The notes: generated by a model not told the origin, from the letters alone. A stretch of 64,000 bases of DNA from Luteolibacter sp. LG18 (GCF_036322585.1 NZ_AP024600.1:1426001-1490000), one strand, 5' to 3'. Numbered from the stretch's first letter, positions 49,774 through 60,321 are shown. Made by a program: numbers and translations.

Positions 49774-51740
49774 TGAACGCGATCCATCTCACCGCCGCCG
49801 CGCTGAACCAGACGCCGCTGGCCTGGACCACGAACGCGGCGAACATCCGCGCCGCGCTCGATGAAGCACGCGCCGCGGGCTCGGCGCTCGTGTGCCTGCC
49901 GGAGCTGTGCATCACCGGCTACGGCTGCGAGGATGCCTTTCTCGGCGAGGCGACGTGCCTGCGGGCGTGGGACCAATTGCTGGCGCTGCTGCCGGAAACG
50001 CGTGGCCGGGTGGTCTCGATCGGGCTACCGCTGCTGCACGGCCACTGCGTCTACAATGTCGCCGCACTGGCGGTGGATGGCGCGCTGGCCGGGTTGGTGG
50101 CGAAGCAAAATTTGGCGGGCGATGGCATCCACTATGAACCCCGTTGGTTCAAGCCGTGGCCCGCGGGCGTGGTGGACCGGTTCCGCTGTCCGGTGACGGG
50201 GGCGGAGCATCCGCTCGGCGACCTGGTGTTCGAGGTTGGCGGCGTGGCGATCGGGTTCGAGATCTGCGAGGACGCGTGGGTGGCGGACCGGCCGGGCACG
50301 CGGCTGGCCTCGCGCGGGATCGACGTGCTGCTCAATCCCAGCGCCAGCCATTTCGCCTTCGGCAAGGACGCGATCCGCCGCGGCTTCGTGACCGAGGGCT
50401 CGCGCGCGTTCTGCTGCGCCTACGTCTACGCGAACCTGCTGGGCAACGAGGCGGGGCGGGTGATCTACGACGGTCAGACGCTGATCGCCGCCGGTGGCAC
50501 GCTGCTGGCGGAGGGGCCGCGCTTCGGTTTCGGCGACCGGCGGTTGCTGCACGCGGTGGCCGACCTTTCGCTGACACGGCCGGGCCGCAGCCGCTCGGCC
50601 AGCTATCGGCCGGACCTGCCGCTGGCCCACGATGGCAGCCGGGTGCGGCTGGACTTCGATTGGCCGGAGGCCCTGCCCGCCGCGGCGGCGGTGACACCGG
50701 TGCCATGGGAGGCCGGGGACAAGAAGGCGGAGGAATTCACCCGCGCGGTGACGCTGGGGCTCTTCGACTACCTGCGGAAATCGCGGGCGCGGGGCTACGT
50801 GGTCTCGCTCTCGGGCGGCGCGGACTCGGCGGCGGTGGCGGCACTGGTGCGGCTGATGCTGGACCTCGCCGTCGACGAGCTGGGCCACGACGCCTGCGCG
50901 GCGCGGCTGGGATTCGCCCAGGCGGAGCTGACGCCCGCTCAACTACTATTCACGGCGTATCAAGCGACCGCCAACAGCGGCGACGTGACCCGCCAGGCCG
51001 CCCGCGAGGTGGCGGCGGCGCTGGGAGCGGACCACCGCGAGCTGGAGATCGAGGCGATCCACGCCGCCTACAAGGCGCTGGCGGGCGAGGCGGTCGGACG
51101 CGCGCTCGATTGGGCGCACGACGACATCCCGCTCCAAAACATCCAGGCGCGGGTGCGCTCGCCCGGAATCTGGATGCTCGCGAACCTGCGCAACGCGATC
51201 CTGCTTTCGACCAGCAACCGCAGCGAGGCGGCGGTGGGTTACGCGACCATGGACGGCGACACCTCGGGCGGGCTCGCGCCGGTCTCGGGGATCGACAAGG
51301 CGTGGCTCCGGCAGTGGCTGCGCTGGCTGGAGACGATCGGGCCGCGGGTGGGGGAGGCCCACCGCCCGATCCCCGCGCTGGCGGCGATCAACCGCCAACA
51401 GCCGACCGCGGAACTGCGCCCGCCCGGCGAAGGCCAGACCGACGAGGGCGACCTGATGCCGTATCCGGTGCTCGACTTCATCGAGCGCGCCGCGATCCGC
51501 GACAAGCGCCCCCCGATGGACATCCTGCCGTTGTTGCTGGTCCGCTTTCCGGCACACGACCGAGAACAACACGTCGCGTGGCTGAAGCGGTTCTTCCGGC
51601 TGTGGAGCCGCAACCAGTGGAAGCGCGAGCGTTACGCGCCGGGCTTCCACCTCGATGACGAGAACCTCGACCCGAAAACCTGGTGCCGCTGGCCGATCCT
51701 CAACGGAGGATTCGAGGAAGAGCTGGCGGAGCTGGGATAG
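49773..51740 (+). CDS. nadE: Glutamine-dependent NAD+ synthase
   Basis: This 655-residue two-domain enzyme aminates nicotinate adenine dinucleotide to NAD+. The nitrilase-type glutaminase (1-300) has Glu44 (LPELCITGYG), Lys111 (LVAKQNL) and Cys165 (GFEICEDAW) as the catalytic triad. The synthetase domain has SLSGGADSAAVA (347-352 for the P-loop core) and STSNRSEAAVGYATMDGD. It follows pncB with a 1-bp overlap. Full length and intact. Confidence 0.95.
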
Positions 51741-51775
51741 ATCCACCTCCACGAAACCATCACCCTGTTAGAACC

Positions 51776-52120
51776 ATGGACACCACCACCCTTTACCGTC
51801 CCGTCGGCCCGGAGGAACTCGCGCTCATCGAGGCCAGCGGCTGGACCGCGTTTCCACCGCGCCTGCCGGACCAGCCGATCTTTTATCCGGTGACGAACGA
51901 GGACTACGCCGTCCAGATCGCCCGCGATTGGAACGTGCCGTCCTCGGGATCGGGGTTTGTCACGAAGTTCGCGGTGCAGTCCGCGTTCCTGGAAAAATAT
52001 CCGATCCAGACCGTGGGCGGGCGCATGCACACCGAGCTGTGGGTGCCCGCGGAGGAGCTCGACGAGTTCAACCACCACATCGTCGGCCCCATCGAGGTGA
52101 CACGGCGGTTTCCCGAATGA
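51776..52120 (+). CDS. Crystallin J1/ADP-ribosylation-like small protein
   Basis: This 114-residue cytoplasmic protein starts LYRPVGPEELALIEASG, with FPPRLPDQPIFYPV and HTELWVPAEELDEFN as the conserved-looking parts. Databases label such proteins ADP-ribosylation/crystallin J1, though that name is uncertain. It lies 35 bp after nadE on the same strand and upstream of KptA, so a NAD-related role (perhaps an ADP-ribosyl fold) is suggested by context. No proven activity is known to me. Confidence 0.65.
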   Translation: MDTTTLYRPVGPEELALIEASGWTAFPPRLPDQPIFYPVTNEDYAVQIARDWNVPSSGSGFVTKFAVQSAFLEKYPIQTVGGRMHTELWVPAEELDEFNHHIVGPIEVTRRFPE

Positions 52121-52140
52121 AGATCCGCCCTCCAGCTCCG

Positions 52141-52812
52141 GGTCCCAACGGGACCGCTCATCAAAGCCTGGGACGCAGTCCCAGGTTCGGGCGGACTGCG
52201 GGTTTGTATCCTGAAGGGACACCTCATGCGGGGAACGATCCATTAATCCCACATGAAGCGCTCATCGCCCTGCATCTTGTATTTCCGCAGCAACGCCCGG
52301 TATTCGTCCGCGAACCCGATCTTGCGGTGATGGTCCTCCTGTCCGTCGATGTACTCGATGAGACGCGCCAACTGCGATTGGCCGATGGAGAAGGAACCGT
52401 AACCGCGCTGCCATTCGAAAGCGGCGTGTGGCCGGGATTGCTCTTTCAGCCAAACGGAGCTGGTTTGCTTCACCTTCTTGACGAACTCGGAAACGCTCAC
52501 CGTGCGGCCGAGATCGATGGCGAGGTGGACATGGTCGTCCACACCGCCGATGCGGAAGACCTCGCAACCGAGATCCCGGCCGACCGCGGCCATGTAGCCG
52601 TAAAGCGCGGGCCGCAGCGGGGCATCGAGCCAACGCTCGCGGTTCTTGGTGGAGAACACGAGATGGAGCAACACGCGCGCAAGGGATTGAGGCACGTGAC
52701 CAGTCTAACACATGCCGCAAGACGCATGAGGTGTTCCTTCAGAACACGGATCCGGAGGCGGGCATTACCTGGGACTTCGTCCCAGGCTTTGATGAAAGGT
52801 CCCCTTGGGACC
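52141..52812. mobile_element. REP-flanked Y1 transposase unit (RAYT-like)
   Basis: A Y1 transposase gene is framed by inverted pairs of hairpins. On the left, hairpin A (GGTCCC-AAC-GGGACC, 52141-52155) precedes hairpin B (CCTGGGACGCAGTCCCAGG, 52167-52185). On the right, B' (52768-52786) precedes A' (GGTCCC-CTT-GGGACC, 52798-52812). The spacer CATCAAAG between A and B is also inverted on the right (CTTTGATG). This matches the arrangement of REP-associated tyrosine transposases rather than a simple IS200 unit. It interrupts the NAD gene series on the opposite strand. Confidence 0.75.
52243..52695 (-). CDS. Y1 (IS200/REP-associated) transposase
   Basis: This 150-residue HUH-type nuclease cuts and joins single-stranded DNA at hairpins. 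The metal-binding motif is VDDHVHLAIDL (His-x-His), preceded by the strand VLLHLVFSTKNRERWL, and the catalytic tyrosine is in LIEYIDGQEDHH near residue 115. Length is normal and the frame is intact. The REP-like hairpins on both sides are its probable substrates. Confidence 0.85.
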   Translation of the reverse strand: MPQSLARVLLHLVFSTKNRERWLDAPLRPALYGYMAAVGRDLGCEVFRIGGVDDHVHLAIDLGRTVSVSEFVKKVKQTSSVWLKEQSRPHAAFEWQRGYGSFSIGQSQLARLIEYIDGQEDHHRKIGFADEYRALLRKYKMQGDERFMWD

Positions 52813-52905
52813 GAGAAGAAGAGCCGGCTACGGGCCGAGGGTTCGGAAAACCGGCACAAACCAACCAGAGGCGCTCTGCGCCCGAAACACACACTTTGAT
52901 TTGAA

Positions 52906-53454
52906 ATGAAACGTCCAAACCCCATCCAGACCAGCAAGCTGCTGAGCATGGTCCTGCGGCACCAGCCGCGCATGATCGGTATCTCGCTCGACAAGGCGGG
53001 CTGGGTCGACACCGCCGTGCTGCTGGCGGCCTTGCAACGTCACGGCCACCAGGTGGACCGCGCGTATCTCGAGGAGATCGTCGCGACGAGCGACAAGAAA
53101 CGCTTCGCCTTCAACGAGGACGGCAGCCGCATCCGTGCCAGCCAGGGGCACTCCCTGACGGTGGACCTGGAACTGGCACCCCAGGTGCCGCCGGAAACCC
53201 TCTGGCACGGCACCGTGGACTACTTTCTCGATTCCATCCGCGCCACTGGCTTGGAGAAACGCCAGCGCCACCATGTCCACCTCAGCGCGGACACCGCGAC
53301 CGCCACCATCGTCGGCGAGCGCCGCGGCAAGCCGGTGCTGCTCCGCATCCGGGCCGCGGCGATGCACCGCGAAGGCCTGCGGTTCTTCCGCTCGGACAAC
53401 GGCGTGTGGCTCACCGACCACGTGCCGCCCCGTTACATCGCTTTCCCCGAATGA
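52906..53454 (+). CDS. kptA: RNA 2'-phosphotransferase (Tpt1/KptA family)
   Basis: This 182-residue enzyme uses NAD+ to remove an internal 2'-phosphate from RNA, forming ADP-ribose 1'',2''-cyclic phosphate and nicotinamide. Marks are TSKLLSMVLRHQP (Arg18, His19), SLDKAGWVD, KKRFAFNEDGSRIRASQGHS, LWHGT, and HVHLSAD. Bacteria without tRNA ligase pathways often carry it with unknown RNA targets. It makes nicotinamide, and the next gene, pncA, recycles nicotinamide, so the order is logical. The stop overlaps pncA by 4 bp. Confidence 0.93.
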   Translation: MKRPNPIQTSKLLSMVLRHQPRMIGISLDKAGWVDTAVLLAALQRHGHQVDRAYLEEIVATSDKKRFAFNEDGSRIRASQGHSLTVDLELAPQVPPETLWHGTVDYFLDSIRATGLEKRQRHHVHLSADTATATIVGERRGKPVLLRIRAAAMHREGLRFFRSDNGVWLTDHVPPRYIAFPE

Positions 53455-54095
53455 CCCCTATGAAAAAGAAACGCTGCCTTTTGATCGTGGACGTGCAGAA
53501 CGATTTCATGCACGGCGGGGCCCTGGCCGTCCCCGATGCGGAGGATATCCTGAAGCCCATCAACCACGCGCTGTGCCGTCACAAGTTGGCGGTGGCGACC
53601 CAGGACTGGCATCCGGCGGGCCACGGTTCGTTCGCGGCGAACCACCCCGGACGCGCGGTGTTCGAAACCATCGACCTCAACGGCCTGCCGCAGGTGCTGT
53701 GGCCGGTGCACTGCGTGCAGCACACCGGCGGGGCCTTGTTCGCGCCCGGTTTGCGCACCGACCTGATCGACCGCGTGTTCGTGAAGGGAACCGATCCGGA
53801 GGTGGACAGCTACAGCGGCTTCTTCGACAACGGCCGCCGCAAGGACACCGGCCTCGCCGCCTGGCTGCGGGAGCAGGGGGTGACCGCGCTGGATGTCTGC
53901 GGAGTGGCCACCGACTACTGCGTGAAATTCACCGTGCTCGACGCGCTGGCGGAGGGGTTCGAGGTGAACCTGCTGACGGAGGCCTGCCGCGGAGTGGAAT
54001 TGCAGGAGGGCGACATCCGGAAGGCACTCGCGGAAATGCATCAAGCGGGGGCCACCATGACGTTCTTCAACAAACCTCTCGTCCCCTGGGAGTAG
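53451..54095 (+). CDS. pncA: Nicotinamidase
   Basis: This 214-residue enzyme (isochorismatase-like fold) hydrolyses nicotinamide to nicotinate and feeds PncB. The catalytic Asp is in LLIVDVQNDF, Lys in FVKGTDPEVDSYSG, and Cys in GVATDYCVKFT; the metal-binding DWHPAGHGSFAANH is present. The ATG at 53451 overlaps the kptA stop (ATGA); a second Met at 53460 is possible. It completes the salvage set nrtR-pncB-nadE-kptA-pncA. Confidence 0.94.
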   Translation: MTPMKKKRCLLIVDVQNDFMHGGALAVPDAEDILKPINHALCRHKLAVATQDWHPAGHGSFAANHPGRAVFETIDLNGLPQVLWPVHCVQHTGGALFAPGLRTDLIDRVFVKGTDPEVDSYSGFFDNGRRKDTGLAAWLREQGVTALDVCGVATDYCVKFTVLDALAEGFEVNLLTEACRGVELQEGDIRKALAEMHQAGATMTFFNKPLVPWE

Positions 54096-54242
54096 AAGGC
54101 TGGGTTTCACTGCACAAGCGAACTGTACAGGCGAAAGACGTGGAAGGAACTGGCAGCCCATCGTTTTTCCGATAGGGGAGAAATCCTACCGGCTCCGGGA
54201 GTTTGCAAAAACCCCCTCCCGCATTCCCGGTTTCCCCTCCGG

Positions 54243-57200
54243 ATGCAACGCTTGCCCGCCCTTTTCACGATCGTCCGCGTGCTCGGAATGCTCGCCGCCC
54301 TGCTGTGGGGGAGAGCCGCTGCGCAGACCACGCCGCCGGCGACGTTTAGCCGCACCATCAGCACCTCGGGCGGATCGGTGACGGCGAATTTCACGCTGCA
54401 TCCGATACGCGGCGCGAACTTCAAGGTGCTGGTGCAGCAGGCGGATGGATCGTTCACGGAAATGGCGGCGGATGTGCCGCGGACCTACCTCGGGACGGTG
54501 GACGGTTATCCCGGTGCGGTGGCCGCAGCCCTGGTGCGGGCGAACGGCACGGTTTACACGCGGGTCAGCTTCGAGGACGGAGTAGAGTGGTACAGCTACG
54601 GCGGCACGGCGTCGGTGCGCGGCAGCACGAACTGGACCCCGGCATGGCCGACCACGGTGGTGGGCACCGGCGGCGCAGGCTCGACGGTGCGCGGCGCGGA
54701 AGTGGGGGTGGATGCCAGCTACCGGCAGTACCTCGCCTGCGGCTCCGATCCGGTGGCGGCGCTGGACATGATCGAGTTCTGCCTCGTCTCCACGGACTAC
54801 GTTTACCTGCGGGACGCGGCGATCCTGATGAAACTGGGCCGGGTGTTGATCCGGGCGAACCAGACGCAGGACCCCTACGAGGCGGATGGCGGCGACACCG
54901 GCCTGCTGCTGCCCCACATCCGGGACCAGTGGAACACCACCATCGCCAGCACCGTGGGCAGCACCCATGACCTCGCCCTCGTCGCGCGGCCAGGAGCTGG
55001 CGGGGGACTGGCCTACGTGGGGACGATCGCGACCAGCAGCCGCTACTCGGCGAACGGCGCGGATTCGAACGGCGACTTCTACGTGATCTGGCGCCACGAG
55101 GCGGGCCACAACTGGGGCTCCAGCCACTACGAGGGCGGCGGCAAGCCGGAGGGGCCGACGATCATGTCGGACAACAGCCTGTCCCGCTTCTCCAGTTCGG
55201 AGCTGGCGAAGATCATCGCGCACCGGAATTCGAAGGTCGCCAGCCTGGACGACCTCGGCCCCTATCCCGTCCCGCTGCCGCCGCGGGCGAACATGGACCG
55301 CGCGATCTTCCTCCCCGGCTCGCCGCTCGCCATCGACGTGCTCAACAACGATTCCGACTCGAACGGCGACGCGCTCAGCCTGCTCTCGTTCGACGCCACC
55401 TCGGCGCGCGGCAGCACGCTCACGCTCTCCGCGGACACCGGTCCCGGCGGCCGCGACCAGATCCTCTACACGCCGGCCTCCGGTTACGACAGCGGCACCG
55501 ACACCTTCAGCTACCGCATCACCGACTCCACCGGGCGGACGGCGAAGGGCTACGTGGCGATGTCACCGGTCGGCGAGCTTTCGCCCATCGATTGGTGGAA
55601 GCTCGACGAAACCAGCGGCAGCACCGCGGCCAACGCGATCTCCGGCCGCACCAGCGGCAGCCACAGCAGCGTGACGGTGAACCAGGCGGGCGCCACCTCC
55701 GTGACCGGGAAGGGCGCGGCCTACAATGGCACCAGCAGCCGCACCAGCGCGGGCACTCCCAGCTACAACACCAGCGTGCTGACGCTGACGACGTGGGTGA
55801 AGCGCAATGGCTCCCAGTCCGCCCAAGCGGGCGTGGTGTTCTCCGGCACCACCTCCTCCGGCAGCGGCCTGTGCATCGGCCCCGCGAACGACCTCCAGTT
55901 CCGGTGGAACGGGGCGGGTTACAAGAGTTCGCCCTCTCCCGCGCTCACCCTGCCCGACGGCGTGTGGTGCCTGGCGGCGATGAGCGTTTCGCCGAACTCG
56001 GTGACCGTCCACCTGCGGACGCCAGACGGCATCCAGAGCGCCACCACCAACGGCACCTATAGTAGCACGTCCTTCGGATCGACGCTCTACTTCGGCCGGG
56101 ACAACAACACGACCCCGCATTATTTCAAGGGCTCGCTCGATGACGTGCGGGTCTATGGCGCGACGTTCTCGGCGGACCAGATCGAATCGCTCTACCAGCA
56201 GGGCGTGGACCCGCCGGTGCTGGCGGTGAGCTCGCCCACGACCGGAGGTTCGGTGCCGGCTCTGGAGGTGCCGGTGGCCGCGGCGGTGACGAATGGCAAG
56301 GTGGACTCGCTCACGTTCCTCGACGGCGCCACCACGCTGGGCACCCTCACGGACGATCCCTACGCGCTCACGCTGCCGTGGCTCTATCCGGGCAGCCACA
56401 CGGTCACGGCCCGCGCTTCCTATGGCGACTGGGGTTACACCGTGGATTCGCCGACGGTGGCCTTCACCGTGCAGACGCCGCCGCTGCCGGTGGTGACGAT
56501 CGCGGGCACCGGCACGCCCTCGCGCTCCGGCCTCATTTCCGGGGCCTTCGTCATTTCGCGGAACCACCCGATCGGCGCGGTCACGGTGCCGATCACGGCC
56601 GGTGGCACGGCGGTGCCCGGCACCGACTACACGGCGCTGCCCGCGAGCGTGGTGATGGCGGACGGCGTGCTCAGCACCGCCATCAGCGTGGACCCTCTGG
56701 CTACCTCGGTGCCCGGCACGAACCTCACGGTGACCGCCACCCTGCAAGCCGACCCGAGCTACACCGCGGGCACGCCCGCGAGCGCCACGCTCACGATCGA
56801 CGACCACATCACCTCCATCGCCAGCAGCGCGTGGAACGTGGCCACCACCTGGACCCACAACACCGCCGCCCCCACCACCGGCACGCAGGGGACCGGGCTC
56901 GATTACGCGGTGGCGCACACGGTGGTCTCGAACGACTCCGCCTCGAACAGCCAGGCCCTCATCGGGAAATCGCTGCGCCTCCAGAGCGGCGGCGTCCTCG
57001 ATCTCTACCGCTCCCACGGCACCACGCTCCAGACGGTGACCTACAACCTGCCGCCGCTGACCTTGCAGGACGGCAGCACGATCCGTTTCACCGCCGGCAC
57101 CGGCAGCGACCTGCACGTCATCCCGGCGGCGATCACCACCTCCGGCAGCGCCACCCTGCTGATCAACGCGGGCTCGTACGACAACGGTGCCAGCCTCACC

Positions 57201-58454
57201 GGCACGCTCTCCGGCAGCGGCACCCTCAACGTGGTCTGCCAGAGCAACGCGGGCTCCGGCACCTACGTCCGCACCGTATCCATCGGCTCCGCGAACAATC
57301 CCTACTCCGGCGATTGGTTCGTGAACTTCACCCCGACCTCGTCCGACGACCAGACCGGCCTGCGGGCGAGCGCCGCCAACGCGCTGGGCACCGGCACCGT
57401 GACGGTGGGCAATCGTTCACAACTCATCAACAATGCCGCCAACGGCATCAACTCTCTGGCCGGGGTGGTGCTCGAAGGCACGACCTCGTCGCTGGTGCTG
57501 AACCAAGCCTGGAACAAGTCCACCGCCAGCCTCGCGCTCACCGGCGACAGCGCGGCCGTGGCGCTCGGCAACGCGGCCTCGTCGATCGGCAACCTCTCCG
57601 GAACGACCGGCACGATCAGCGGCAGCGGCTCCACCGCGTCCCTCACCGTGAACCAGACCACCGACGCCACCTTCGCGGGCGCTCTGGGCACCAACGTGAA
57701 GTTCACCAAATCCGGCGCGGCCACCCTGCTGCTCACCGGCACGCTGAACGGCGCGCTGCCGCTCACGATCGCGAATGGCGGGCTCGGCTTCGATGGCGGC
57801 ACCCCGTCGATCGCCTCGCTCACCCAGAGCGGCGGCCAGCTCCTGCTGACGCCGGGCACCCCCGGCACGGCGCGGCTCATGCTTTCCGGAAACTACACCC
57901 GCACCGGCGGCGGCATCACCGTCACGGCGGAGGCGGTGCCGGAACTGGGCGTCCCCCACAAGCTGGTGTCCTACGGCGGCTCCCGTAGCGGCACGCCACC
58001 GGTCACCTTCGTGAACCACAGCGGCACCGTGCTCGAAACCACGGTGGACTACGGGGCGGCCTCGAACTCCGCGATCACCCTCACCTTCAGCCTGCCCGAT
58101 CCCTTCACCCCGTGGGTGGCCGGCTTCGGCCTGCAGGGAGCCGCCGCCGCGAAAACCGCCGACCCGGATGGCGACGGACTGACCAACCTCCAGGAAATGC
58201 TGCTGGGCTTCGATCCCACGAAGCCCGGCTCGCGGTTGATCCTGTCCATGGCCTCGATGGATGCCACCACCGTGCACCTGCGGCTGAACCGGGTGATCGT
58301 CACCGGCACCTTCGCCCTGCAGAGCGCGGATTCCCCGGCCGGTCCGTGGACCGAAACCCCGGTCACGGTGGGCGCGGACGGCTACGACCTGGCCATCGAC
58401 GTTTCCCGCTCGGGAGTGAAGCGGTTCTACCGGGCGGTGTATCGGGAGCCGTGA
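54243..58454 (+). CDS. Giant secreted metzincin-type metalloprotease with LamG and beta-repeat domains
   Basis: This is a 1403-residue exported protein. After a signal peptide (LFTIVRVLGMLAALLWG, cleavage near AAAQ), the zinc protease domain (about 140-340) carries HEAGHNWGSSH, the HExxHxxGxxH metzincin motif. Then come a cadherin/Ig-like unit (DVLNNDSDSNGDALSL), a LamG-like sandwich (WWKLDETSGSTAANA to YFKGSLDDVRVYGATF), an Ig-like unit, a Calx-beta-like unit (TAGGTAVPGTDYTALP), and a long autotransporter-type beta-repeat region. It ends with DPDGDGLTNLQEMLLGFDP and a terminal beta domain. No outer-membrane barrel is seen. It probably digests or binds extracellular proteins or polysaccharide. 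Confidence 0.85.
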   Translation: MQRLPALFTIVRVLGMLAALLWGRAAAQTTPPATFSRTISTSGGSVTANFTLHPIRGANFKVLVQQADGSFTEMAADVPRTYLGTVDGYPGAVAAALVRANGTVYTRVSFEDGVEWYSYGGTASVRGSTNWTPAWPTTVVGTGGAGSTVRGAEVGVDASYRQYLACGSDPVAALDMIEFCLVSTDYVYLRDAAILMKLGRVLIRANQTQDPYEADGGDTGLLLPHIRDQWNTTIASTVGSTHDLALVARPGAGGGLAYVGTIATSSRYSANGADSNGDFYVIWRHEAGHNWGSSHYEGGGKPEGPTIMSDNSLSRFSSSELAKIIAHRNSKVASLDDLGPYPVPLPPRANMDRAIFLPGSPLAIDVLNNDSDSNGDALSLLSFDATSARGSTLTLSADTGPGGRDQILYTPASGYDSGTDTFSYRITDSTGRTAKGYVAMSPVGELSPIDWWKLDETSGSTAANAISGRTSGSHSSVTVNQAGATSVTGKGAAYNGTSSRTSAGTPSYNTSVLTLTTWVKRNGSQSAQAGVVFSGTTSSGSGLCIGPANDLQFRWNGAGYKSSPSPALTLPDGVWCLAAMSVSPNSVTVHLRTPDGIQSATTNGTYSSTSFGSTLYFGRDNNTTPHYFKGSLDDVRVYGATFSADQIESLYQQGVDPPVLAVSSPTTGGSVPALEVPVAAAVTNGKVDSLTFLDGATTLGTLTDDPYALTLPWLYPGSHTVTARASYGDWGYTVDSPTVAFTVQTPPLPVVTIAGTGTPSRSGLISGAFVISRNHPIGAVTVPITAGGTAVPGTDYTALPASVVMADGVLSTAISVDPLATSVPGTNLTVTATLQADPSYTAGTPASATLTIDDHITSIASSAWNVATTWTHNTAAPTTGTQGTGLDYAVAHTVVSNDSASNSQALIGKSLRLQSGGVLDLYRSHGTTLQTVTYNLPPLTLQDGSTIRFTAGTGSDLHVIPAAITTSGSATLLINAGSYDNGASLTGTLSGSGTLNVVCQSNAGSGTYVRTVSIGSANNPYSGDWFVNFTPTSSDDQTGLRASAANALGTGTVTVGNRSQLINNAANGINSLAGVVLEGTTSSLVLNQAWNKSTASLALTGDSAAVALGNAASSIGNLSGTTGTISGSGSTASLTVNQTTDATFAGALGTNVKFTKSGAATLLLTGTLNGALPLTIANGGLGFDGGTPSIASLTQSGGQLLLTPGTPGTARLMLSGNYTRTGGGITVTAEAVPELGVPHKLVSYGGSRSGTPPVTFVNHSGTVLETTVDYGAASNSAITLTFSLPDPFTPWVAGFGLQGAAAAKTADPDGDGLTNLQEMLLGFDPTKPGSRLILSMASMDATTVHLRLNRVIVTGTFALQSADSPAGPWTETPVTVGADGYDLAIDVSRSGVKRFYRAVYREP

Positions 58455-58521
58455 AGGAGTGGCTGGAAAAGACATGACTCCTGCGGATGGACCGGAGTTG
58501 AAATGTTGGAAGGGCCCTGAC

Positions 58522-60321
58522 ATGACTATCGACAAGCCCTTTCGCATGAACCCGCCTTGGTCCTCCCGCCTGTTGCCGCTGCTGTTCCTTCCCCTGCTGG
58601 CGCAGGCGGCCCCACCCGAGCCGGACGCGGATGCCCCATGGTGGGATCCCGCCGTCGTATGGGAGGAGAACGGCGAAATCAGGCCGCAAAGCCGGAGCCT
58701 GCTCCAGGATGATGAATTCCTGAAACGGCAGCCCGCCTCGCGGCTGCGCACGGTGGCGGGCCAGCTGATGGACGAACAACTCCGCACGGGCTCCTATACG
58801 AAGCGTGAGGATTCGGACGCCTCCAGCCACGTCATTTTCTATTGGGCGGTGGTCGATCCGGAAGGAGTGATGGATTTCATCGGCTCGATGAAAGGAGACA
58901 GCTTCCGCTATTCCGCGATCCTGAGCGCGGCCCACGCGATGGCCCAGACCGACCCCGCGGGCGCGTTGGAGAAGACGGCGCGGTTCCGTGATCCGCAAAC
59001 CCGCGAGTACTTCCGGATCAAGCTGGCGCGTGCCCTGACCCAGACCGATCGCGAGCTTTGGATGAAATGGGTGCAGGCGGAACCGATACTCGGCGAGGAC
59101 AGCTCCACGCCATACTTGGACAATTGGCTGGTGGAGGAACCCGCGCGGTTCATCCGGCTGCCTCAGCGGATCCAGGAGGTGGTGCTGAATGGATTTGCCT
59201 CGCAGTGGGCACGTCAGGACCGGGATGCCGCCTTCGCATGGGCGCGGACCTTGGAGCCAGCGGCGTGGCGGACGAGGATGTTGAAGGCCATGGGCGACCA
59301 ACCGAACGGGAACCGCCCACTAAAGCCGGAGGCGCAAGTGGTCCAGGAAGCCGCCCGACAACGTATCCGCCAGGATTGGAAAGGGGGTGTCAGTCCGGAG
59401 ACTGCCTTGGACGAGCTCGGTCCGGTTGATCGGAAAATGGCCATCCAAGGCCTGCTGACAAGCGACGAGCCTCTCGATCCTCGGCTGCGGATCCTGCTCA
59501 CCGGGCTGGTGGCTCCCGAGTACCGGACCGAAAAATCCAACCGGCGGCTGGTGGCCGATCTCGCGGTCACGGATCCCGCCGCCGCCTTCAAACATCTGGC
59601 GGCGCTGCGCACGACCACCGGCCTGCAGATAAGCTACCAGAGGGTTTTTCTGGACTGGGTGAAGAAGGACGCGAACGCGGCCTTCCACCATTTCCGCGAG
59701 GTGCCCCGCAGTTACCGGATGGTCGTGTTGAGCGCGATGGCACCGGGCGCGCGAAGCCCCGAGGCGATTCTCGAGTGGGCCCGTGCGCAAGGCGAGGGGG
59801 CTGTCACACTCGTTCCCGCGGCGATGAGTGTCCATCCCTGGCCGGATGGCGAAGTAAAGGCCCGGGAGTTTGCCCTGCTGCCGGGCCGCAATGATCCGGA
59901 GCTAGCGCCCCTGATGACGGACGCGGCTTCGGCCATCGCCTGCGGATGGATTCTGCGTGAGCCGCTGAAGGCAACCGAATGGGTGGTGGCGTTGGAGGAC
60001 GAGAAACTCCGGGAGCAGGTGTTGCTGCGGATGGTGAATGCACAGGATGATCCCGGGGCAATCGACCGCTGGCTGGCGGCCTGCCCGGAAGGGGCAAGCC
60101 GGGATGCGGTGGTCGCGGCGCATGCCCTCTGGCTGGCCGATGAGGATCCTGCTGCCGCCTTGAAGCTCGCGGCGGCGATTCCGGATGGCGAGCGGCGGCG
60201 GAAGGCCCTGTTCCGATTGCTTGATGGCTCCACGAACCCGCGCGTCGATTGGCGGCGCACCGTCGGAAATTCCGGCCTCCCGCCGGAATTCCGCCAATCC
60301 CTTTTGGATCACCTCCGATGA
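58522..60321 (+). CDS. Secreted helical-repeat protein (1), unknown function
   Basis: This 599-residue exported protein starts at ATG 58522, preceded by GGAAGG at a good distance. The signal peptide is SSRLLPLLFLPLLAQA. The body is helical with a loose recurring unit of the type Asp-x-x-Ala-Ala-x-x-Trp-Ala (RDAAFAWARTL, DPAAAFKHL, DPAAALKLAAAI), like TPR/HEAT-type solenoids. No catalytic motif is seen. It overlaps the next gene, a paralogue, by 4 bp. Confidence 0.75.
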   Translation: MTIDKPFRMNPPWSSRLLPLLFLPLLAQAAPPEPDADAPWWDPAVVWEENGEIRPQSRSLLQDDEFLKRQPASRLRTVAGQLMDEQLRTGSYTKREDSDASSHVIFYWAVVDPEGVMDFIGSMKGDSFRYSAILSAAHAMAQTDPAGALEKTARFRDPQTREYFRIKLARALTQTDRELWMKWVQAEPILGEDSSTPYLDNWLVEEPARFIRLPQRIQEVVLNGFASQWARQDRDAAFAWARTLEPAAWRTRMLKAMGDQPNGNRPLKPEAQVVQEAARQRIRQDWKGGVSPETALDELGPVDRKMAIQGLLTSDEPLDPRLRILLTGLVAPEYRTEKSNRRLVADLAVTDPAAAFKHLAALRTTTGLQISYQRVFLDWVKKDANAAFHHFREVPRSYRMVVLSAMAPGARSPEAILEWARAQGEGAVTLVPAAMSVHPWPDGEVKAREFALLPGRNDPELAPLMTDAASAIACGWILREPLKATEWVVALEDEKLREQVLLRMVNAQDDPGAIDRWLAACPEGASRDAVVAAHALWLADEDPAAALKLAAAIPDGERRRKALFRLLDGSTNPRVDWRRTVGNSGLPPEFRQSLLDHLR

